A stretch of 64,000 nt of DNA, from NCBI GenBank assembly GCA_028015205.1, contig CM051518.1, forward strand, positions 51,942,372 to 52,006,371, in the 5' to 3' direction. The position numbers and the translations under genes were made by a program. Positions 45,316 to 56,400 of the stretch are shown in pieces (within the stretch, counting starts at the first letter, position 1; every line of letters starts with the position of its first letter). The notes beneath the pieces were generated by a model. That model did not search any database. It was not told the DNA's origin and saw only the letters and a program-made list of their open reading frames with translations. The DNA comes from Mytilisepta virgata. Its lineage: Eukaryota; Mollusca; Bivalvia; Mytilida; Mytilidae.

Positions 45316-47370
45316 ATTTAGTTACATGTATGATCACTGCTAGTGAGGCAAATATCAGTTTGTCTAATTTTCAGCTAATTTAACAATCTCTCGACCTGTG
45401 TTGGAAAAATTTATAATCTCACTAGTGGGTTTTTGGTTCTAGGAATATGATTGGTGTTCAAAAAAATTCCTAAATTACATATAAACAAATGCGATCCCAT
45501 CATCTGCTTTGTAATAAAAGCTGTCCTTAAATGAGGTTTTGAAATCGGACCAAAAAAACTGACTTGTCGGGGGACAGACCGGATTCATTAAGGGTCAAAC
45601 CTGAACATGCCGTGTTCTTCTGCTTGTTCCTTTCTGTCTGACATTGTGACAGCTGTTGTGAAATACAACTCCCGCTAGGAAAAATAGTTCCGGATTAAAT
45701 AACAACTGACGTATAGATATAATCTACCGTGTTTAACAATGACATTGTTAAATTATAAAAAAGGGAGATAATTTGCCTTTTAAATTTGATTTGTCTCCCT
45801 TTAATTACTTGACAGTTAGGTGTTAACTGACAACATGCAATATTTGATTTAAAAGAGATAATTGTAAACAGATAAAGGAATGAAAAGATTTACCATATGG
45901 GCAAAAAAAGGTCTTAGACTTTTGATGAGAGTAATTGGAATATGGAATAATAATGCTCCTATTATAAAAGAAGAATAATTTTTAAAAAAAGATAAAATAA
46001 AAAATGTTAAGAAATGTAAATTGAAAAAATACCTCTTCAGGAATTTTTAACTAAACATCTCAGAAATTTTCAGGCAAATGTACCTTTCAATAGAAAAACA
46101 AATCCATGTCACTTTCGTCTTAATTGTATCTAACCAAAACTCATTTTTTGACATTTTTAAAAATAATTCTGTCATAAGATCTTACAATTCACATTTTTTT
46201 TTTGTAGGGAAAAATGGAAAATAAGACCAAAAAAAAAAAAATCAAAACAGAATCTGGAACCCTCTCCAATACAGTTCATATTTCATCTCATTATATTTAG
46301 TTAGTACACCAAAGGCATGACAACATTGCAGCGATTCCTGACTTCTCTCTTAAGTCTTGCTGTCAGGTCCTCACTTCTCCCTGTTTGGTTGCAAGGGAAA
46401 AGTCACTTTTCCCTAAAATTTTGAAGTTTGGTGAGCCCTGATGCTTAGAAGATTTTATTTAGATAAAGAAAAAATCATTTTAATCATGTGTATGCAAAAA
46501 CAGATATATATATATAAATATATTTTGTCTTCGCCAATGTCGCAAAATGCAATTTTTTATTCAATCTGGCAGCAGAATTTTATAGTTGATCGATTTTTAA
46601 GTAAATTTTGTTGAAGTTTTCCTACCTGGAAGTTTACTTTTGAAAAGAAATTTGAATCAAGTTTGGAACAGAATTCAAATTGCGTATTCGCGTTTCTCAG
46701 AGAAATAAATTTTAAAATTTTCAATTGAAATGAATAATGCTTTTACAAAAAAAAATTTCTTATCATTGTTTATTAGACATTTAAATGTTATAGTTATAAT
46801 ATTTTCTAAAAAGACAACGAGACTACAAACGTCGCATGTGTTGTAAAAATCATTTGTGAGATGTTCCAAATCCAGATCGTAAGAATCATTTGTGAGATAT
46901 TCACAAGTTGCATATTAGTCAACAATATTTCAGGTCGTTTGAAATTTGTTACTGTTTTCATCTTCAACATTAAAACAACTATTAATCTGAAGGTACAAAA
47001 AGATTAATCATGAAAGCAAAATGAAATAAGAATACCGCAAGTATGACCCATTATTTCGATTGCCTATTCTGAAAGTACATTGACAAGGTCGATCATATGG
47101 AGTCAAAAAATGATAATGATATGGACGGAAATACAAAAACTCTTATTTTTTCGATAATTTTCCCAAAAATTGGGTGTATTTTAGTATCGAATAAATACAG
47201 TAAGTACGGTATGTACATGTATGACTAGGATAACATACATGTATTTCATTTAATTGGCAGCATATTTGGATGAAAATTCTCCAGTTTTGAGGCCCAAATG
47301 CCTGATCAAATTTTATAATTTCCTGTTCAGCATCAGGCAGTCTTTCACATGTATGGTGTTTATTTTTCAG
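45316..47370. other. Upstream region of the DNMT3 gene; 5' UTR exon not identified
   Basis: No coding exon is supported. The upstream noncoding exon and promoter of the DNMT3 gene should lie here or further left. A slightly GC-richer stretch at 45,590-45,720 with an ETS-like 'ttccgga' is a weak candidate only. Confidence 0.3.
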
Positions 47371-47374
47371 GGCA

Positions 47375-47432
47375 ATGAAGAAAGGAAAAAGTAAATATCA
47401 GAGTAATAGGGATAGTACAAACATAAAAGATG
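47375..47432 (+). CDS. DNMT3: DNMT3 coding exon 1 (start codon exon)
   Basis: An acceptor ('ttatttttcag') at 47,370 is followed four bases later by ATG 47,375 and 19 codons (MKKGKSKYQSNRDSTN...) to a donor 'gatg|gtaatt'. It ends in phase 1, which exon 2 needs. The start is inferred: an upstream exon could extend the frame. The longer open frame past the donor is intronic. Confidence 0.6.
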
Positions 47433-50400
47433 GTAATTTCAATTTCAATGATCTGCTGAGTAAAACTGATTGTCATTATTACCAAATACTACAATGCATG
47501 TTGAACCCTGAAATGAATCTTAATACCCCAAAATTGAGGTCTGTAGTAATAATAGGGAAATGGTAATCTTCCACTGTCTGACTAGTCACTGGGGTATTCT
47601 GTATAAATCTTAACATGTTTTCGTACGGTAATGTCCATGTACCTTGTCTGTTGGTTTCCAACTGTCAGTAAACAGATTAGTGCAGGTTTTATAATCAAAA
47701 GTTTCTGTAACGTAACATGATTAACACAATATCAAACGAGCTTAAGGGTGTATTATTAGCTCAACTCACCCGAAGGGTCATGTGAGGTATTGCCATCAGT
47801 GTCCGTCCATCCGTCTGTCCGTCTGTTCACATTTTACATTTTGAACTTCTTCTAGAGAACTGCGGAATGTATTGAAACCAAACATGACACAAATGCACTA
47901 CAAGATGCTGACCAGGTGTTGTTACTTTGGTGCCGATCTCTCATCTAAGATGACTGCCAGTGGGGGACTTAGTTTAACATAGGACCCTATGGGAAATACA
48001 GACAAAAATCTTCTTCTAGAGAACCGCTGAATGGATTGAAACCAAACATGGCATGGATGTTAATCTTAAGGTCATTTAGTAATGAACAAAGCGAAATATA
48101 AGGTGAGCTATACAGGCTCCTGGGAGCCTCTGGTTTAGTCCTGCTCATTATCTAGTTGTTAAAGTTAAATCAATTGAGTTATACAGGCTCTGGACAGCCT
48201 CTAGTTTGAAGTTTTCGTCATTTGATCTAAGACAACTCACATGGCAATGATGGCCAGTATATACCTTTGTTTTTAATTAGTAAAATTTTGAAAGTGCTAG
48301 ACGAAATTAACGAAAATTATTATACTTTATGTAAATTTCTCTACTTTTAATGCATTTTCATTGGTTTACAAGAATGTGGTATTTTATACTGTCACCGTCT
48401 CATAAAATCTAAGACATTCAGTATTATACAAATATTTCATGTGGGGTCAGAAACAAAGAGCAAATTGGTCACTGCTATTGCAAAAACACCGATATCAGAT
48501 ATTTATGATGTTTGAATGGTAAACTAAATCAAGGCGTATAATACAGGCTCCTGGGATGCTCTAGTGATAAAAACATATATTATGAAACTTTATTTTAGCT
48601 CAATTTAAATCTCCTGTTCGGGAAGTGTCTGTGCAGACGGACGAAACACACCCACAACTACTACAGATTCCATCAAGATTGTCCACAGATAAAATGGGAT
48701 TGTACCAAAGTATTATTTCCAAAGATCCTGTATTACCCGAGGTTTTACTGGATGGGGAGGAGATTCAGTTGCCACCACAAGCTGGTGTATCATCTGATTT
48801 AAAGGACATACAAAATATTCCAAACACAAATAAAGGTAATGTAAATGGTGTTTTGTAAAAATAGAAAAAAATAGAAATAAAAAATTTTGCAAAACATTTT
48901 GCATACTACATGTGCAGATGATAAAAGGTGAGTCTCCTGTTGAACAAGCTAAAGGTGAACAACCAAACATAATAATGACAAAGAAATACTAACAAAAATT
49001 AAACGATGAAAGGGTAAACATTTAGGCTAACTATCCTTGATCAGAGTACATGTACAGTCAAACCTGCCCTAACGGTCACCTTAATTAAGCTGCCACATGC
49101 CTTCAGCGGTCGTCCTGGAGTCCGCCCAAAGAGTTTTACGTGTTAATTTAATTTGAATAAGCGGTCACCTGTCTTGCGCGGCCAGCGGTCACAACAAATG
49201 GTATCCAAGCTTGACATTTACCTAAATTAAGCGGTCATTTACCTTTCTATACATGTTAAAATCATCGCCAATTGACTTTCAAATCATCTTTAAGGCCTTT
49301 TATTTTTATTTAATTGGTTTACGGATTTTTTTTTTTAAAAATAAGGTCGGTCGGTCGGGAAAAAAAAGAAAAAAAAAAGAGGGAAAATCATGTACTTTTG
49401 AACAATCTTGGTCATATTGCCAAATGTACAAAGGTTGCAAATGATCAGTTAATTCCCTCTTTTAAAACCCAAATATCAGAACATCTATCTTGAAAGGTGT
49501 TGTTCAGTAGACCGTTCCCTTTTTTAAGGGACCGACTCGTCAACTACAACATTAAATGAGTGGATTCGATATCTTACGGAATCAAGATATTCATACAAAA
49601 CGAACTTAAAAGCCGCATGCATTCTATTAAGAAATTCGTTTCATAAAACGTGTTTCGGAAATTTGCATCAACTAACGTCTATAAATAGATTTTTTTTTGG
49701 GATCATGTTTACAAGTATTTTATTGATGGATAATCTATTTTTAGACGAATTGGAATATAATCTTTTATGAAATTTTGATGCAAAAAAGGATTTTAATTTA
49801 TTTTTATTTTTGGGATGGCTGATTTCAGAGGGTCGGCGGTAATAAAAAACCAAAATTTTCAATTTTATTTTTTTTCTTCAAATCGGCAAAATCGGGTCGG
49901 CGGATCCGTAAACCAACTAATTAAAAATAAATGGCCTAATTAATGGTAGAGCTTAATTATCATTCAAATTATCAACCTCATCATTCATATACGGTCCATT
50001 GTGAAAAAACACATCGTTTCACCTCAGTCGAACCGCCATGTTTTGTATGTAAGACAACAATAATATCTTGATAGTTCCGGACCAGAAAGCAAAATCCGGA
50101 TTTGCCGCTCAGTGTAAAACTTGATTAAACGGTCTCCTGTCTTATGCGGCCACTTTACTTTTGTCCCCATTGTGGCCACTAAAAGCAGGTTTGACTGTAT
50201 GTGAAAAGAGATGCTAACTGTTCAAATTCTCATCAAAGATGATTTTTTAGTCTGGGTTAAATTTAAAACCCACAGTTAAAATCACAATTGAAATTTTGAT
50301 TTCAAAAGCTATGGAAAGGACATGTTTAATGCTTTGCCTCTTTCAAAATATATTCTAATATATTGCATTTTAAGTATATGTGCTGTCTTTTTCATTTGTT

Positions 50401-53400
50401 TTCTAGAACCTTCCAATAGCTTTGGTTTTCACAGAATTCCTAAAAGAAAAACTGCACCAAGGAGAAGAATAATTGGTTTTCATGAAGATATGAAAAGAAA
50501 GACTACTGGAACTAAAGGAGAAGAAATATCTCCAAAGGAAAATGACCATGAAAGTGGGGATAGTAAATTAAATGAAAATGACAGAGAAAATGTAAAAAAT
50601 CTGATTTCTAAGGACACTTCAGATAAAAATTTTCAACAGAAAACCAGGGAAATAGATGAAAGTAATAATAAGACAGATTATAAAAAGACAAGTTGTGAAG
50701 TACCAAAACCCAAAGAGATACTGGAAACTAATACAGGTGGTACAACAAACCAAGTATTACTGTCAGGTGAAGAAATTAAATCCTGGAATAATCTCTCAAT
50801 TGTACAAGCTTATAAAAAAATAATTGGTAACAGAGAATCTAATGAACAGACAAAGGATAATACTGTTACAGACATAGAACATAGTAAGTCTTCCCTAGAT
50901 TCAAAAACCTGCAAGAATGATAGGAGTCTTGACAAAAATCCTTTTAAACTTCTAATTGAATCAGGAAAAACAGATCAAATGAATGACATTGGATTTGGAG
51001 GAGTTTCATCGTACAAACATTGGCAGTATGAAAATTTATTGAAAAGAAAAAATTTTAGTTCAGAAATGGAAGATTGTAATGACATTAATAAAACATCTAA
51101 TAAACCAGAGAAACAGTCAGGAAATATTTCTTTTCCTTCAACAGTGGCCTCAAATACTAAAACTCATAATTCAAACCTACAAGGATCAGTTGATAAAAAT
51201 ATAGATGACAGAAGCACAGAACTGCAGTCGAAGCATATAAAAACAGTAAGTCAGTCACTTGGTGTACCTGTTAAAGAACTGCCCAATATCAGAAATTACC
51301 GTAATCACGTGGAACAAATGGACGATGAGAGCGATCATAATAATAATTTCCTACCTCCATTTGAATTACATGAGCCAGTTGTTTCATCCGAAGTCAGTTT
51401 TGATCGTTGCAGTCGACACTTCCTTCCTCCATTTTTAAAACCAACAATGACAGTAGAAGCTGAAGTGCATGCATCAATGGGGAAGGTAGAAATAAAACAA
51501 AACTCTAAAGAGTTAATTTCTAAGAATCCTGCAAAACAAAGTGAAAAGCCTGAAAAGATTAGTAACTTACTTGGACGATTGAATATTAGTGACATTCTAA
51601 AAGAAACAACACCAACTGCTACAGCTGAGAAGGAAGTGGATGTAATGAAAAGACGAAAAGTTAAACAGAAAGATAAAAAGAAGAAAGTCGTTAGAACAAG
51701 ACCTAGTCGTAAATGTGCTCCCACAGTATTCTATGAAAAAGTTAAGAAAAGGCTACAGCATGCAAATTCAGTTTCAACCGACATACAAGAAGATTTAGTA
51801 AAGAGCAAGATGTTACAAGATAGCAAAAACCAGCCATATTCTTCTAATCCAGCAGTAATGAAAGAAGTGACTGAAAAGAAAAGATCATATGACAAATCTA
51901 GTACCTGTAAGTTTGTAAATGAAAGTAACAGTTTGAATAATAAAAATGCTGATAGTGTTCAAGTAAAAAATATTGTAACCATGGTAGCCCCTGTTCCTGC
52001 CACTGGACGGATAATTGGAAGGCGAGCAAAGAAAAGGAAAAGAACAAATGAAGATACTATTATTAGATTTGTAAATAAGGCCAAAGTTCAAAGGTTAGAA
52101 AAGGTAATGTCAAAAGAGGTTTTAGTGGGTGCCGAAGAAAAGAGCACCAACAAAATTTATTCACCAAACAGTAAAGTAAACAGTGATAACGTTGATTTAG
52201 AAAAAACAAGCCTGACAATGTTTGAAGATGAAGTTTACAACCAAGAAAAGCCCAGTACTTTAAGAACAGATCAAAGCATGGATTTGAACAAAGACTTGTA
52301 TTGGAACTGTGGTATGTCTGATCAGAATACAAACAATGATGCTAGAAAACAAGTAGTTACTGCAGAAAATAATACGGGAAACAACCAAGAGCTGGCAGAA
52401 TCTGGCATAGGATCGGACTCTGATAATGATTTGAAAATAAACAAATATATTGCAGAGGTGGATCATAATTACAATGTTTCACATGTAGAATCAGATGATG
52501 TTGACGATGTAACCATAGGTGACAAAGAAATCAGTACTCCAATGCACAATACCAATAAAGAAAGCTCTGATACATCAGTGGAAACAGGGTTTGGACCAAC
52601 AGGAGGCACTGATACTGACATTGAATCAGATGGGGAAACCGATGTGTCGGCTGGATCAATCAACACATGGTCACGTAGAACTTCTGATGTTTCCCAAAGT
52701 AAGGAGAATCAGCAAGATGACACTTCAACTGATGCTGATGAGGAAAAAATGGCTGATACTTTGAAGAAGACTGACAATGTACCATTTGAGGAAGTGACAG
52801 ATTATATTGCTGGTAGAATTAAAGAAAAGTCTAACAAGAAATACAAGAGAAATGAAAAGGTTTTTATTAGTATTATTAATTTGACTATTCTTGGTGTGAA
52901 AGTATTGAGCCCCTTATTGAAATTTAAAACCCTTAAGAGGTTCAAAATTCAGAACCTAAATGAACTAAGGAACAGTATTATATACAAATGAATTTCCACT
53001 AGCAAAAAATGTAACAAGTTTTTTAGACAAGGTTTATCTAATAAATGAATAGACTTGTAGGTATAATAAACATGTTTTGTGGGACTCATTTATGTTTCTA
53101 TATTTGGCATTGAAATTACATTTATTCTTTATAAATGAACCCTTTTAAATGGTTCTTGTTGAGCAAAGATGTACTTAAGCTTTTCAGTGCTTGAGATTTG
53201 AGTGGTAAATAATAGCAAGGGTAAATAAATATGTTTGGTTTTTTTGTTTCTTAATTAAAATTTTTTTTTATTAAGGCCTAAATTAAAATTAGGTTTGTTT
53301 GGTCTAGCCCTCCCACCCTTCCAAAATTGACCGGAACAGTTTTATTGAAATTTCAAGGTACATTTGAAAAAAAAAGATATTTTTCATTTCCAATTTCAGT

Positions 53401-56400
53401 AGTCACATAAATGAGTTTTGTTCATTTAAGTTCTTAATTTTAATCATCTATATGAATTTCTTTTTCAAATGTTTAGAAAATTTGAATTAACTTTCAGTTT
53501 ACAAGAGGAAAGTCTGGATGGGAAGAATCGTTGAGGCAGAAACCAAGGAGGACAGTATTATTTCAAGTAAATCCTACTACTCAAAGACGACAAATCACAG
53601 AAACTGATAAACCAAAAGATCCTTTACCAGAAAAAAATGAAGGACAGAAGAGACGAGGGAGACCAAGAATACAAGAAGGTCAAGCGAAAACAGGTCATTT
53701 GATTGATCCAGATTTACAGATCAGAAAAGAACAAAGGTCATCAGATGTAAGATTTTTGCTCATATTTGAGTCTAGAAAATACTCTTATTAAATTGTAAAC
53801 AGGTTTTATTTTAGAAGTAAATCCTTAATCGATATTGTTTGATGAAATTAAGTACACAACAAAGATTAGTAATTTACCATTTTTTTTTCTCTTTATAGGA
53901 TCCAAATTATGGTCATGTAGTTTGGGGTAAGCTTGGAAGACAAAGATGGTGGCCTGCAATGGTGGTGGAGGGACATATGATTTTAAGAAAGCAGGCAGAA
54001 CCAGGAAATTCATGGCTCTTCTGGTTTGGAGATCATAAAATATCGGAGGTCACTTATTTTAAATACTTGTGATTCATTTTATTTCTTTTGTTACCAATTT
54101 TTATGGTGTTTTTAGTTTTCATTGAAATATAATTTCGTTTTGTGTTATTACAAGGGAAATTACCAAACCTTAAAATACAGTATCACCATAACAGCAAATT
54201 TCCACTTCAATATATGAATCAACAGCAGGATAAATGAGTTGTACTCTACATAGCAGAGATATTGAGATACTGGGTTGATGGTTTTTTTTTCCCAATTTGG
54301 ATAAATACATAGATTTTGGGGGGGGGGGGTATTTAAAATGTAAAATATTGTCAAAAGATACCGAAGCATCAAAACAGTAGGAAAAATCCAATGCGAAGAC
54401 AAATTCCTGAGAATGAAACATAACAAACAACATGTGTAACTAAAAGAATGAAAAAAACATAAAATATACAGCATTAGAACAAGACAGCAAAGAAACTTTA
54501 AAGCAATGTGAACTCCCACTGAGGAGTGACATCAGGTGTGTCAGAAGGGTAAGCATGTCCTGCTCCATCAACAACACCCACCACATTGCCAGTGAGTAAA
54601 ATCCAGTGGAGTGTCAGTTCCAGAAGGACGTGAAATCAAACTAAAGATATATGGTCACATATTTTAGATAGTAACTTCATATTGGCCAATCAGTTTATGA
54701 CGACAATCGTAAAATATTATGAAAGGAATATAAGGTTAAATAGTAAAGATTGTTATAGAAGAATTAGAGTTAATTTTTCATTGACATTTTTTAATATTTC
54801 TCGATGGGTTGAAGACCCATTGGTAGCCTTGAGCTGTTATCTGCTGTTTGGTCGGGTTGTTGTCTCTCTGACACATTCCCCATTTCCATTCTCCATTCTA
54901 TGTATTCTTCATTCCAGATATCAAGGGACAAGATAGTACCTTTCGTAGCAAATTTCAGCAGGTTATATGGGGGGCGACAGATAGGCAGTCTTTTCAAACA
55001 TGGTGTACAGGAGGCTGTCAAGGCAAGTAATAAGTAACATGATGTAACGGCAGACTGACTGCTTTAATTTAGAGATAAAATCTATTTATTATATCCCCTG
55101 AATGCTGTACTAAATCCATTTTGATCTTTAAGTCATCCGGGTAAGAGAGCCATTTGAACTATTTCACATCAATATGCCTCAGTTCTTTGTCCATTGTTGA
55201 CATTTTCAGATTTTAATTTTCTCTAAAGGTAATGCCCTATGAAAAGCAGCCAAATTTAAGGTTTAAATTCTTTGACTTAATTTGATATAATCTAAAATAT
55301 ATTCTCTGGTTCTCAGACAGTTGGGTAGGGAATTTTGTTTTGTAGTTTACATGTATTACCTGTTAATAAAAGAGACAGGGATTTTTTACTTAGATGTTCA
55401 TTTTGGTGACAAACAAATCCCATTTGAAAACATTCACTCCTAATTCACTAATTTTTTCCAGCCTTCAAATAAAGTTAATATGTCAGTGACTTTTTAAGTG
55501 GCACAGTGGTTCTGAAGACCAGACATTTAAGTTTATTTGGCCTTATATTGTTCCATACTCCCCTTGGTAAATGAAAAAATTGTGAGGTATGTTTTCATCA
55601 TGCAAGTTTAAATATTGAAATTTCATTACCATTTATAATTCGTTTGTAATTAATCAGGTATGTGCAGGTCGTTGTGGTTTTGATAACTCTGAAAACAACC
55701 AGTTGATTAGTTGGGCTCAAAATGGATTTGTCGGAGAAGAATCATCACCTCTGGATAGTGATATTTTTTTACCTCCAAAAGGTATTTCATTTAGTTTACA
55801 GTGTTCCCAAGCAACCATGAAAACAGAAAAAAACTGGGAATTTAATTTCACACCTTCATGGCCCTGAAATGTCCTTGAAATTTTTTTTTTTAAAATTATC
55901 ATCCTTGAAAATCGGAAAAAATCCTGGAAAAATCTGTTTTTTAGATAATTTATTGTACTGTTCACTGTTGTTATCTCAAACAGAACATCTTTTTAGCTCA
56001 CCTGACCCAAAGGGTCAAGAGAGCTTTTCTCATCACTTGGCGTCCATCGTCGTCCGTTAACTTTTACAAAAATCTTCTCCTCTGAAACTACTGGGCCAAA
56101 TTGAACCAAACTTGGCCACAAGCACCATTAGGGTATCTAGTTTAAAAAATATATCCGATGACCCCGCCTTCCAACCAACATGGCCGACATGGCTAAAAAT
56201 AGAACATAGGGGTAAACTGCAGTTTTTGTCTTGTATCTCAAAAACTAAAGCAATTAGAGGAAAACTGACATGGGGTAAAAATGTTCATCAGGTCAAGATC
56301 TACCTGTCATGAAATTTTCAGACGAATCTGTCAACCCTTTGTTGGGTTATTGCCCCTGAATTGTTAATTTTAAGGAAATTTTGCAGTTTTAGGTTATTAT

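Noticed and set aside
50322..50406. Hydrophobic N-terminus (a signal peptide or TM helix) at the start of the 889-codon frame
   Set aside because: It is intronic: the T-rich stretch is the polypyrimidine tract ending in 'ttttctag' at 50,406, and the phase match with exon 2 shows that the exon starts at 50,407.
52860..52991. C-terminal extension of the exon 3 frame (VFISIINLTIL...)
   Set aside because: Lies past a phase 0 donor and does not resemble DNMT3; best read as intron read-through.
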